Shown here piece after piece: positions 49,073 through 60,000 of a DNA stretch of 60,000 nucleotides. This DNA is from Membranipora membranacea (taxonomy: Eukaryota; Bryozoa; Gymnolaemata; Cheilostomatida; Membraniporidae): contig OU612073.1 of assembly GCA_914767715.1 (NCBI GenBank), positions 13,456,001-13,516,000 of the forward strand. The letters run 5' to 3'. How positions within the stretch are numbered: position 1 is the first letter of the stretch; every line of letters begins with the position of its first letter. The notes under the pieces are model-generated. The model was not told the DNA's origin and ran no database searches. It saw only the letters and a list, made by a program, of their open reading frames with translations. The position numbers and the translations under genes were made by a program.

Positions 49073-49995
49073 AAGTTTTTCGAGAGCCTGCCTGCATACT
49101 TTGTAAGTTAGTTTTCATGTATGTCTGCTTATTGTGAGCATCGAGCATGTAATGTGCTTTGATTGTATCGAATGTGCAAATTTGATAATGTAATAGACAG
49201 TTTTCTGAGCTCTGATTTAGGCTACAATTTGGAGTTGTCCTCTCTCCAGTTTGGTACTTTTAACCCACGCAGCATAGGAAAAACGTGCTGAAGAGAGGGT
49301 TATCATGAAAACCGCTTATAATAGGATAACACATTTTGATTCAGAATCTGCAACATTGAAAACTCATAAGGACATAGTTTGGAAAATAGTTTTAGTATTT
49401 AGATAGTCAATTATAGCATTTTCCGCCTGTTTTGCGGACAATTTGGCAGAATCTTTTATGAGTTTCGTCACTAAAATTGAGATTTATCAACATTCAAGCC
49501 TCCAATGATTTGGAAACCCTGTCTCACAGAGTTTTCAAAGGTACATATCATTTGAAAAACGAGACACTCAGACCATTGGAAACTGATATTATTATGAAAT
49601 GGGAGCATCAATACAAGGTCACCACAATAAATCAGATCTCTGAGGACGTCTGAAGCCAGATTTCGAGGCGCCTGCAAAATTGAGAAAGTGTTTTTGCTTT
49701 GATGGTGGTTATATACAGGTGATATAAGCGGGTTTCACAGCTTTTGATGTCCGCATCTCGGCCGTTTGTGATAGCAGACTCGTGCAAACTTGTAGATCAA
49801 CTAATTTCGACATGCTCTTCAAGAATTTGGATCTTTTTGATCGCTTTCCCTTTTTTTGGAAGCATTTTTTGGCAATTAATCACCTATTGTGCAACTTAGT
49901 GTAAGGTACAATATTCCATTGCGCTCAACACGAAAAACTCTACCAGAATCAACTGTCAAACTCTATCCACTGAAAATCGTACATGGAAGTGACAA
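49073..49995. other. Foreign or unassigned DNA after the U4 relic
   Basis: No coding frame, no copy elsewhere in the window that I can see. Where U2/U3 would have exon 2, the juxtamembrane and the TM exons, there is unrelated sequence. Confidence 0.45.
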
Positions 49996-49998
49996 GAT

Positions 49999-52508
49999 AG
50001 GAGGGGCCTGTAGAACCCACAAACGTCGCAAACGTCAAAACGTCGCAATCTAGCGTTCCACTAACGTCGCAATCCCAAAAACGTCGCAACGAAGGGTTTT
50101 TTAAACGTCGCAAACCCACAAACGTCGCAATTTTTAAACGTCGCAATAGCTTGAACCTACTAACGTCGCAAATGTCGCAACTCAACAAAAACGCCGAGTT
50201 GTCTCCTCGTTAAATGCAAATTGATGAATACGATTTGCTGTGATTATTGGACAGGAGCATACAAATTTCAAAACAGTGTGGGAGTTGAAATATTGAAGAT
50301 AGTGTCCCAAGTCGTATAAGAGAAAAAATTTGAAATCCTAGAATCACGATAGAAATTGTCCCTTCAGAACTCATTACTGCTGTCTCATACAGGATGCTTA
50401 TCAAAATTTAGCACAAGTAAGGTGAGTATCTGCATATATGTCAAGCCCGAAATATACTGTCATGTTTGATATAGGCTATGCTCAAAAATTGTTAAGAGGT
50501 TGTTTGCACTACTTGAAATATCAGAAATTGGGAAAAATGTTAAATAATTTATGCATAAATCGCTCCATCTCTTTATGAATTTCCCTTTATAAATATAGAA
50601 TAAGCAATTTTACGTCATTCCCAATATTCAATTTTTTTGGTTTCCATATAGAATTTATGATAATAAAACCTAAACAGGTACCATATGAACCATTAGCGTA
50701 CAACAGCTGGTGGTGATTTTACGACATTGCATTGAGTAATAGTCATGGTGTTTTTATCACACTGCAATCCAGAGAGCAACTTTGAACAAGATTTTGAGCT
50801 TGTCGCTCTCAGTTTTTGCAGTCTAATAAAAGTTTGAATTGACCACGACAGGTTGTGGCTCGATGCTGTTAGTAAACTCAAATCCCTGTGGAAGAAATTT
50901 GAGTTATGGACGAGAGACAGTCGACTGCAGGTCAATGATAGTTGAGTTGCATATTTACGGAATTTGATATTGCTTTCTGACCCAGCGGCAGAGACTATAG
51001 ATAATGAGACCTTCCACTTGCCATGATAACGTATATACCGATGCGAATGCAGTGAAAATTAGGCTCCCCCCCCCCTTTCTGGCGGTAATCGCTTGGAGGT
51101 AAGCGTACCCAGTGCAATGAATTTACTGTCAAAAATTGACAAGGTGAACGCTTTAATTGTTTATTTTATAAGTACGTCCACACAGAACTTTCGATAATAT
51201 CAACTGGGACATATGAAATCTAAGATGTCTTTTAAATAAAAAGTAGGCATCAAAGAAACAAAATACTTGGTGGATGAAAAACCTTTTTGTAATGTAACCC
51301 CCCATATATATAGACAACTGAATTTCAATTCAATGTGAAAATAGTTTATTATCTATAGCATAGTTCTGAGAAAAATATCATCCTCAAAAAATTTAATTTT
51401 TTTCAGTTTATTCTAGCATATTGCTGTTTGTCACCTTTTGTTGGCAAAAAGGAATGGATGGTATGTAGTTAGTGATATATTTTGGAAGAAATATTGATTT
51501 ATTGTACATATTTTCAGTTCTCTTTACTAGGCACAAATTTAACGAACTTATCATAACCACAATATTAAAATTCGTATATTTTTGTCACACACTTACTTAT
51601 GCAGAACTCAGCTATACTTATTTTTTAACTGTAAATACGTTACTCAATCAGGTCTGTTTATATTCTCACTTCCGCAAAATCAAATAAACTTGATTGCACT
51701 ACGCAGCCAAAAATATGAATTGTAATGTCACAACCTTCCAAGTAAATTATTGCCAAATAACAGTTAATCTCAAGGATAATGGCAGCAATTTGGAAAAAAA
51801 ACTATACAAAGCTAGTTATCAAAATAATATTGATTCTACACATTAATCTCCTAATATTAAAGGCGCTCTTTGAGTGCAATAACGGAGATATTGATGCTTA
51901 TGAATGCAGCCATTTATGCCAGCTCAATCTTTTCTGGATCGATCCCCTGCTGCCATTTTACCATGGAAAGTCGATCAAATTCACACTAAGGTCAGTTTGT
52001 GTAGTATATAGATATGTACTAACAGTACAGCCTAGTGGGCCACCCCGAGCCAAACAATAAACCCACATCCGATTAGGATCCGTTTGAAATTACAGCATAA
52101 CAATCCCTTTTATGGTAGCAGTAATGGATTCTGATGTGACAAGACACTGGAAGCGGAGTGAATAAAAAGAGATTCAAATGACACGAAAAATACTCATCAA
52201 TTAACCATTGCACAAAATAGAACATTGATATTCAATTCCCCACAGTGCTTTGAAGCTTGTATCTCCTGTCCACTAATCATAGCAAATCGGATTGCATCTA
52301 ACGAGGAGACAACTCGGCGTTTTTATTGAGTTGCGAAATTTGCGACGTTAGTGGGTTCGAGCTATTGCGAAGTTTAAAAAATTACGACGTTTGTGGGTTT
52401 GCGACGCTTAAAAAACCCTTCGTTGCGACGTTTTTGGGATTGCGACGTTAGTGGAACGCTAGATTGCGACGTTTTGACGGTTGCGACGTTTGTGGGTTCT
52501 ACAGGGCC
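49999..52508. mobile_element. DNA-transposon-like element with about 210-bp inverted repeats built of GCGACGTT motifs
   Basis: The left end (50003-50212) and right end (52297-52508) are inverted copies. The outer termini read GGCCTGTAGAACCCACAAACG on both sides (complement on the right), followed by roughly ten AACGTCGCAA/TTGCGACGTT motifs and an inner edge GAGTTGTCTCCTCGTTA. The 2.1-kb interior has no transposase-like frame. A target-site duplication is not clear. It is probably non-autonomous, with repeated subterminal transposase-binding motifs. Confidence 0.8.
51779..52060 (+). CDS. Possible small secreted-protein exon inside the GCGACGTT element
   Basis: A frame beginning with a basic N-terminus and a strong hydrophobic run (LVIKIILILHINLLILKALF), then ECNNGDIDAYECSHLC. 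A possible donor (AG|GTCAGT) lies near 51989, so the real exon may end there. No homology to the eight-cysteine family is evident and no second exon was found. It may be chance. Confidence 0.2.
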   Translation: MAAIWKKNYTKLVIKIILILHINLLILKALFECNNGDIDAYECSHLCQLNLFWIDPLLPFYHGKSIKFTLRSVCVVYRYVLTVQPSGPPRAKQ

Positions 52509-53544
52509 TACATGGATTGAGGATGACAAAGTATTTATTGGACATATGCACACTAATATCCCCCCTCCGCTGGCTGAAAGAGAAGAGTGTTATCAAACAA
52601 TATGACCGATGCCTTCTAACTTTAGGTATACACACATGGTCTGTCTGCTTTGGTATTATGACAAAAATAACTTGTCTATAAGATTTTCTTTGTAAACAAT
52701 CTTTGGAATACCTAGTGAGTAAGTCCACTGATCAATATAATCAATGACATCATAGTAGCTTATTGGGGAAAAGACGAGGTTAGAAGCCGTAGGCAGTAAT
52801 GACCCAGAATTTCTATCGCTACCAGACCGTGTCTTGCTTATGGCAAAATCGATCACAGTGTGTCAAACATCAGTCATTTAAACCACCAAAATATGCTTTC
52901 TCAGGCATTAAGGATTATTTTAACTAAACTTAAACTTAACCCAAGATTTCATTGGCGTAAGAAACTTTACATTTTCATCAAATATAGAGGCTAGCATTTC
53001 TGCTTGTGATCAAAGGTTTTGCCTCGCGGAGTTATTTTATTGGCAAATTTGATTGGAGACGATTCGGAAGCCATGCGATTGACAGAAACCACTGAAAGTG
53101 GAATTTTGTAACCTGACACTCTGAAAAAAGTATTGCCTCAATTCAATAGCTTATTAACAACATAATGATGACATAATCATAGAAAATTGCACAGACAATA
53201 ATTAATCAAAAAAGATGCAAAATAGATGCGGAAATACTATGTGGAGATATATAAGATCGATGTACCTTATCCATAAAGAGGTGTTACAGTGATTGACACG
53301 GAGTGCACCACAAATCTCTGGAATATTCAGATTGTGAAAACCACTTATTGCGTCAACTGAAAAAAAAGTGATTCAGCCTATCTGTTTTCTGGGTTGAATT
53401 ATTTTATTACGCATATATCAGAAAAGTGATCAATTTCTTAGCAAAAAAAAACTTGCACTCCAAATCTACGAAACAGCCAAATGAACAACTAATCAGAACG
53501 AAAACATTTCATCTTGAAATCGCTTATTTTTTATCAAAAGCCTT
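52509..53544. repeat. Flank module before U5
   Basis: 52560-52900 resembles 35085-35170 and 19750-20060. 52985-53110 resembles 21145-21260. 53215-53400 is the block found downstream of every tail exon. No gene. Confidence 0.65.
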
Positions 53545-54370
53545 TCATTCATGATCATCGAGCGTATAACCTCGGTAAACACTGAGAGCATCTTCAAAGT
53601 CACAGTTTCTAATTGGTGGTGAAGGGTTTCTTTGGTTGTTCTTTAGTTTTCAGTAAATGAGGGTTCAGATATTAAGTCTGTATTGGCGCCCTCCCCAGTT
53701 GTTGCTGCAGATTATTTGGATTCACACACAGATATACGTCGGTTCACATCACTCATCATATTGTACTCATCTATTTCACAGTAATCATGATAGGGGTCCG
53801 TTTTCTCGATAAATTCGTAATCTGACACAGAACTGATATCGTCTTCCATCCTGACAGTCTCTTCTCTGAAATCTAAATATAAAAAAAGAGATGTCAGCAT
53901 TACAGGAATGTTTGAGCTTTGGCTTAAGGATGTTCAAAAGTTTTATCATGTACCTGTGTACAAATTAACTAGGTGGATATCATACTTTAATCATTTAGTA
54001 ATTTCAGCTCCAAATTTAATATTGTGGCTAGTTATCCATTAAATTATATTTGGAATATAATCATTAAAACAGGGGATACTCTCAACACCACTCATTCTAA
54101 GCTCGTGTCTCATCACGTCGACCTAGCCTTGTCATGCGCCCACAAGAGGGGTCAAAATACATGAATCCAAATAATCTGATATTTGAGGAGATGAAATACT
54201 TTGGAAATATTGACTTCATTATTATCTAGCTTACATGCCATACAAATCCATGCATACCAGGATCTTAAATAATAAGGTTTAAGACATCTGCTATCTGTCC
54301 CGTTGACGTTATGATACTTGAATTTATCACCACAAACTCCTAACCTTCTTAACAATACCACAACATGATA

Positions 54371-54383
54371 TATAAGTGATGGC
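54371..54383 (+). promoter_or_regulatory. U5 degenerate TATA box and new ATG
   Basis: TATATAAG at 54371-54378 occupies the TATA position, but about 30 bp between the CCACAA block and the box are missing. An ATG two bases after the box (54381) is in frame with the U5 coding remnant. Confidence 0.45.
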
Positions 54384-54440
54384 AGAAGATGCTGCAAATC
54401 ACAACACCTCTGGATTTATCATTGATCAGATTGGATTTTT

Positions 54441-55027
54441 TATTCATGCGGGAGCTGAAAGCATAACTAAACTCCGGACTTGTAATCGATTTCCTACTAA
54501 AAATCGATTTTCTACTAAACACCAAGGTGAGTTCTTATAGGAGCTGCATGCACGCTTTGAGAACCTAAGTCATTTATGTCTACTTGTTGAAGTTGCTTAG
54601 CTCGTAGCGTGCATGTGCATACTTTCACTGCTAACATAAAAATTTGTTAATTTTGATCTTTCACGAGTTCATAATTTGATATATTGATAATATCTATTTT
54701 TCGTTTTTAGACATGTATTGGTTGGCCCAAACAGAAAAAGTGTTTATATCATTCTCTGACTGCTTTGACAGTTGTCAAGACAATTTTGGCACTGATGAAA
54801 TAAGGATATTTGGCAATCGCGCTCTTGATGAACGAAGGTGTGCTTGCCGGCTATGTCCAGAGGATTACATGCGTGGTAACAAGCTTAACCGATTGCTGAG
54901 CCTTATGGGATGCAGCAATGCCAAGAGTATGGAAATGAATACACAAGACTTTCCTGGCCTTCGCACATATTCCTGCAAACCTGAGGGAGATGTATATTTT
55001 AAACATGTAATTAATTATGATTTTTAG
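54441..55027 (+). pseudogene. U5 secreted-protein gene without its signal peptide
   Basis: Exon 1 remnant (54441-54526) starts within the signal peptide at HAGAESITKLRTC. The usual ATG and about 50-60 bases are deleted. A short tandem duplication (TTTCCTACTAAAAATCGA) lengthens the exon end. Exon 2 (54711-55027, TAG) is perfectly open, with DMYWLA, SDCFDSC, RRCACRLCPEDYM, LMGC and YSCKPEG, and is nearly identical to U2. The only in-frame upstream ATG (54381) would add a non-hydrophobic leader, so the product would not be exported normally. Confidence 0.8.
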
Positions 55028-56305
55028 TGAACCTTATTTGTTGTATTTAAATATTTTTTAATTTATTGATCAATTTTTTGGCTTTTCAATTATATTTCAT
55101 GATAATAATGATTTACAAAACAATACATTACAATACATCAACAGTGCAATTGCTTCCCAAAAAGAGGCTATCAACCACAATGGCTAATAATGACATGACG
55201 TTTGAACTTGTTGGTCAAATCTACAACAGAGAGCTGACATACCTTGTACTTGTTGGATGTTTCTTTGGCCGGCGAGTGCTTTATCTCTGATTCTTGACCT
55301 TGAAAGAAGATTGTAAAAATTTATAAAAATGTTGAGACAACCTACAAGCTATAGTTTGCACAACAGTAGGGACCAAACTGGAGGTATGTAGTCATGTTGT
55401 TGGTATGTTGGGGTGCCGTGTTTCCTAACTCCATAGTGCTGTAGTGACTGACAGCATCCTTATAAAATTATCTCATCAACTTATGACATGCACTCATTTG
55501 TAGACCAATTTTCTAACAAACTGAAACCGCGAAAAAAATAGGTTGTTGTGTAGTAGACTGATTTTCTCAATAGCCTTTTAGTGGTTAGTTTTATTCAGTT
55601 TTTGACTACACAGAAATTTAAATTAAATTTTTTGCTTCGATGCTGATACCTATTTTCTTACCTGAGTTTATAATGGAGTGAAATCAGTATAATTGCAATA
55701 ACAGTCAAAAAGCTCAGAGTGACTCCAATGATGGAAATAATCAGAGCTGATAATGAAGAGTCTGTATCACTTTTGGTTGTATTCTCAATATCGATTTTAG
55801 ATTGTTCAGTATCATGATACCTGTGATTGGGGTTATATGCAGAATCAGTTGTCACTGCTAAAAAATAGAAGAATTATTGATGAATATTCAATGAATTATT
55901 TGCTTTTCCCCTCATTTGTCACACTCGAAAAGACTGTTGACAACAAAAATATTCTAAATATTTTCAGCTTCAAAACTAGAGACTTTTCTTTGATACACAA
56001 TGGCATACATTTACAAATAAGACCGAATGGTGCAGTGCCATTTTGCAAAAGAGGTAGCCTATAACCTGAATACACGCGATAAACTGTAATACACCAAGTA
56101 TATCAAGTTTCAAGCCTTATAACATGTCATAATTCTGACCAAGCAACAGGAAAGGAAAACTTAAGCCACTGTACCTGTCTCATGTGTTGGAATTCTTGAG
56201 TTGTTGGAAACACCACAGCATCCCAGCAGGGGATACCATTGCTGATCTTTGCAATGGAATGTGTTGACCATGTGACTAAGTTGGAACCCATCCAGACATT
56301 GTTGA

Positions 56306-58035
56306 ACTACTATGCTTAAATTTTCTTCTATCATAATAAATATGTATTTCGATATGTGAAGGGTAACGTTTGCCATGATTATCGTGGCATACATCCCCTT
56401 TTACAGAGACCTACGCAAGGTGTCCAGTCAATAAAGTCTCTTGATACAATGTCTTATTTGCTACAATATAATTAATATCAAGGACATGAATAATGACATT
56501 AAGATTTCAACAGATGGGACTGAGATAAGTAGTTTGATCCGCAAATTTGGGCGCTACCAAACCATCGACCATAAGTATATTCATTGTGAAAATTCAATAT
56601 AACGTCAAATGCAAAAAATCCCGAATTGACCACCTGCATATTTACCATGAGCAGTCAAAGATCTATAACATGGATTAAGGTAAAAGCGTTCTTTTAAGCC
56701 TCTTATTTTTGATGAGCAGGAAACCCACAGCACAATGCCGTATGCAACTAAGTCCTAATAATTTGCATAACAATAATACCAGTTGACCAATCTAATAAAT
56801 GGTAAGCAGAACGAAGGATAAAGTACATCCTTGTAATCAGCTTAATTATTATCATAAATTGCAAAATACTTATATCAAGTGTTAGGTTTGTGGTTACAGC
56901 TTTTGAATAGCGATTCATATTATCGTCAAATTTGATAGCAGCTTGCTTAGGATGCTACAAGATTGAGGAAGAGAAGACTATGATTGGTGCTTTAATAATC
57001 ATATGGTAATTAACATTAATAAGTCACACTTTCACGATGATGTCGATGGGTTCTCCTTGTCATGCGGTGGGAGGGGGTTGTCGCGTAAACAAGAAACATA
57101 GCTTTCTGGTTTCATTATAAATGACAAACTAACAAGGCATGACCATGTTTCCTATATCGGTAAAAAGGTTGCAAAGGCAGTTACACTACTACAACTTTGT
57201 AGGCATTTTCTTGACAACAAAACAGCTATTATATTATACCATCATTTTTTTTTCCCACATCATGAATGGTATCTATATTTACTACAATCTATCACCAAAC
57301 TATATACTAAAGGACTTATTTTTACTCCAGAAGAGAGCCTTCAGGTTGATATGTAATATACAAAAGATCCCTAATCACCTGGTACCAACTAACGAATTAC
57401 CAAGGTCGTTACACCTTTTACCTTTGCCAGTGCTCAACCTATATTTTACTAGCATTCTGGACATCAATTGATGAAGAAGAAATGTCCAACACTTTTGTTA
57501 GAACATTTTTAATTTTTTGCGCAATTTCAGTCTGAGAGACATGTTCAAGTTACACCCAACTTCAAATAACTTTTCAGATAATATTATAGCATCTACTTTT
57601 AACAATATTCCATATAATTAACGTTCAATAATCCATTAAAAAATCATTCAAGCTCAATTTTTCTGATTATCTTTTTCGTCATTTTGATTGAAAGTTTTTG
57701 GCTTTTTTTCCCTTTTTTTGTTTTCTTAGAAGGCTGATTTTGTAAAACATTCTCATCGAATGAAAATTATGCCAATAAAGTTAGAAAAAAAGAGGAATTT
57801 GGAGCCCTGACGCTCTGAGATAGTATTTGACCCGATAAAATACTACATAGCAAAACTTAAATAATCATAGAAAATTGGCCAGACAAATACAAAAAAAAAG
57901 ATGCAATATCGATGCAGAAATATAATGTGTAGATTAATGAGATAAATGTTTCTTTTTTATGAAGAGTGTGTTACTGTGATTGACACCATGTGCACCACAA
58001 ATCTCTGGATTATTCAGATTGTGAAAACCACTTAT
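56306..58035. repeat. Flank module between U5 and U6
   Basis: Begins abruptly inside the U5 CCP exon. TGAAGGGTAACGTTTGCCATG at about 56357, the AAGTCCTAATAATTTGCATA part at 56751, and TGGATTATTCAGATTGTGAAA at 58005. It is interrupted by a retrotransposon fragment. Confidence 0.7.
57020..57790 (+). mobile_element. Decayed non-LTR retrotransposon 3' fragment
   Basis: The frame with [20 protein letters not shown] and LHLLPLPVL matches the C-terminal region of the fragment at 9760-10835 ([20 protein letters not shown] there). A frameshift near 57140 separates the earlier part (DKLTRHDHVSYIG). Stops interrupt the end (FNNIPYN, stop). Older than the PEX5-intron copy. Confidence 0.75.
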
Positions 58036-58496
58036 TACGTCAACTGCAAAAAAATTGGCTTAACCCATCTGCTCTATTCAAGTCTTTATGCACCTCAACC
58101 TCAGTTATTTGTGGTTCCTGGGAGAATACTCTCATGGCCTTACGCCCTCGACAAGGCATCGTAGGTATTTTTCTCCTCCCACCACGGTTAGTTCTTTTTT
58201 TATTTTTGAGATCAGAACACCCTTTGTTTTGCTGATTTATACCCCTCTTGTTGAATTCTCGGGAAATCGATCCCAACAAATTCAAGGAGGGAAGCTTCAA
58301 GTTCTCCATGAATGAAGGGTCAGACCCAGAAGTTCCATCTGGTCCCTCATCAGATAATTTTTCTGTAGCAGTTTCTTTCGGTCCAGATCATTAATCATAT
58401 TGTGCTCATCTATCTCACAATAATCCAGATAGGGATCAGTCTTCTCGATAAAATCATAATCTGACACAGGGCCGATGTCGACTTGTTCTTTGTAAT
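58036..58496 (-). pseudogene. U6 receptor tail exon, frameshifted and shortened
   Basis: From an acceptor at 58497 the tail reads DYKEQVDIGPVSDYDFI, x8, YCEI: the ITAM-like motif is kept. The next motif has changed from YNMM to HNMI. After DLDRK a frameshift leads to a stop near 58304. The normal frame resumes as SISREFNKRG, RKIPTMPCRG and VFSQEPQ and ends early, without the EDALS box. Upstream exons lie beyond the window. The conserved amphipathic SISREF(S/N)KRG box occurs in all long tails. Confidence 0.75.
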
Positions 58497-59064
58497 CTAT
58501 ATTGAATAAAACACTTGAGAGTTAAACAAGGGTGATTTAAATCATGATTTGTGGAGTCGCACCATCGGACCATGTACAGAAAAAAGTGTACAACATATGA
58601 TACAGTAACAGAATCATATTCCGAAATACGCCCATGGTATATTAACAAGGAAATTAAGGTGTTGATAGTACTAAATAAGTGTTAACATGTGTCTTCATAT
58701 GTCATTGCTGCTATATTGTTTAACTACATACAATGGGGAATAAAATTGGATTGAGCCTATAGTGGCTAAAAAGATGCAAATTCATTAATCATTCATCATC
58801 CAGTCTAAAAGTTTTTTTCTTCAATATTGGAACAAATAATTTTAAATTATGATAGGCCTACAAAGAGTTTACAATAATGATTGCAATATTGATTGTTACT
58901 TGATAATACTCTAAGATTGAGATGATATGATACACAGCATAATACTGACAACACCATTATTGTTTTAGCCTCAAACTTGCATTCCAGAAATTAGGATTTG
59001 TAAAACATGACGTTCAAGGCATCTGTTAATCTGTCTCTGTTGACAACATAATACTTGACTCTTT

Positions 59065-59165
59065 TCACCACAAATGCGTAACCATCTTAACAAAACCACA
59101 ATGAGCACAGATCAATAAATTATTACCATAAAGGACCTAGGATTAGTCCTCCAGTCATATAAAGA
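59065..59165 (+). promoter_or_regulatory. U6 copy of the conserved TATA promoter
   Basis: TATAAAG at about 59158-59164 preceded by GGATTAGTCCTCCAGTCA. Upstream CCACAAATGCGTAACC and ACAAAACCACAATGAGCACAG match U1 almost base for base. Confidence 0.65.
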
Positions 59166-59251
59166 AATGTATTGGGGCTAATGGATCACAACTCGTTATG
59201 GTCATCATTGATAAGAACACCTCTGTATTAAAGTATCAGCTTGCATTAAGA

Positions 59252-59360
59252 ATGGAAAAAGCTAGACTGATTTTTGTGGTAACTCTTGTCATCATCTCAT
59301 TCCTTTGTGATGGAGCTCAGGGTTTTCGAACCTGTAACCAACCCGATCATATTCTACCAG
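59252..59360 (+). CDS. U6 secreted-protein gene, exon 1 (3' partial in window)
   Basis: ATG at 59252, signal peptide MEKARLIFVVTLVIISFLCDGA, then QGFRTCNQPDHILP and a good donor (CCA G|GTGAGT). Phase 1, as in the other copies. The exon is 109 nt rather than 118, because the SITKL segment before the first cysteine is shortened. Exon 2 (DMYWLA) is not found before 60000, although the intron is only about 150-205 nt in U1-U3 and U5, so the intron here is long or the exon is lost. Confidence 0.75.
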
Positions 59361-60000
59361 GTGAGTTTTGTTAGGGCTGCAAAATGCTTAGAGATTAAAT
59401 AGTCACCTGTCATCTAGACTGTTGACCTCGAACTGCTGCTTTGATTACAAACCTAAAATCTGCTCGGATATCAAAAAATAGATAAATACGGACCATCCAA
59501 GTGTAGAAGTGTAGAATTTTATACGCAATCTTTCAACTAATGCAGCTCAGAATCCTTTTTGATTTATTTTTCCGCATATCTGCTGTACTTTCGATGCTAT
59601 CAACCTACTGCAGAATGGATACTAGAATGAGGCAAAAAACAAACTTCATCTTCTGAATATAGTGTTATATCCAAATTTGGTTGTGTGAAACTTGTATTAT
59701 ATGGAATATTGAAGATGGGCATATTGGTTCGGATGAGTTGAGTTGAGTTTATTTTTACATTCATAATTATCCTTTGAAGTGGGAAGCATCAATGATAGTA
59801 CTTGAATGTTTACAGCATTAAAAAAAAACTAAAATTTGTGTCCAGAGTTAAAGTAATTCATATAAAATGTAAAAAAACTGTTATTCCTCTTATCTGTCCT
59901 TGCTTTCCTTGGCCTAAAAACAGTATGGCACCTAGAGGATCTCCAGGAATTATTAAAAATGATTCTATCATGTAGCGGATGTGCACAGCTGTTGGCCACC
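59361..60000. other. Presumed U6 intron, nothing else seen
   Basis: AT-rich, no exon with the family signature, no recognisable repeat. The window ends here. Confidence 0.4.

Larger units (their letters stand above)
53545..56305 (-). pseudogene. U5 receptor pseudogene: CCP (partial), TM, juxtamembrane, gutted tail
   Basis: CCP exon from about 56305 (5' part lost; keeps FHCKDQQWYPLLGC) to 56175; intact TM exon 55857-55662 (helix SALIISIIGVTLSFLTVIAI); intact juxtamembrane exon 55292-55243 (one codon shorter than U3); tail exon 53872-53545. The tail keeps YEFI-x8-YCEI and YNMM, then has TAA in place of an Arg codon (after CESK) and a large internal deletion joining SEPSFTEN to the C-terminal region with EDALSVYRGYTLDD. 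Signal-peptide, six-cysteine and CUB exons are absent. Confidence 0.8.

Noticed and set aside
50000-50200. CRISPR-like array (repeated GCGACGTT motifs)
   Set aside because: Irregular spacing, 8-10-nt motif, eukaryotic context and an inverted copy 2.3 kb away: transposon ends.
50693-50935. 80-codon - strand frame inside the GCGACGTT element as a transposase remnant
   Set aside because: No DDE or zinc-finger pattern and no extension in neighbouring frames.

Overview
This is animal (metazoan) nuclear DNA: AT-rich, with genes split by GT-AG introns of about 0.2-2.5 kb, a peroxisomal import receptor, a prohormone-like precursor, non-LTR retrotransposon pieces, a tRNA-like SINE and several fold-back elements. 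The phylum cannot be fixed from the sequence; an aquatic invertebrate is the best guess.

Left third (1-19.7 kb): two ordinary single-copy genes on the + strand. PEX5, the PTS1 import receptor, lacks only its first residues and runs through 13 visible coding exons to a stop at 11883. A 451-residue secreted acidic protein with dibasic sites (14522-18969, 8 exons) looks like a granin or neuropeptide precursor.

Right two thirds (about 19.7-60 kb): a tandem array of about six copies (U1-U6) of one locus, with a period of about 10 kb where complete. I do not recognise it as a described system. Each unit pairs two genes. On the - strand lies a multi-exon type I membrane receptor: signal peptide, a new six-cysteine domain, a CUB-like domain, a CCP/sushi domain, a transmembrane helix, a 53-nt juxtamembrane exon and a long tail. 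The tail carries an ITAM-like motif (YEFI-x8-YCEI) followed by YNMM. Inside the last intron of that receptor, on the opposite strand, sits a two-exon gene with its own TATA box for a small secreted eight-cysteine protein (about 137-150 aa). A possible ligand nested head-on in a possible receptor gene recalls self/non-self loci such as Themis in Ciona; its function here is inference.

State of the units. U1: secreted gene intact, receptor decayed and cut short. U2: secreted gene intact, receptor with at least four lesions. U3: secreted gene intact, receptor open from start to ITAM, with one 22-nt deletion truncating the tail. U4: only a tail relic and a broken first exon. U5: secreted gene without its signal peptide, receptor decayed. 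U6: frameshifted tail and an intact first exon of the secreted gene, running out of the window. The units are separated by repeated flank modules carrying a SINE, and U2 and U3 each end in a GGGTAC hexamer array able to form G-quadruplexes.
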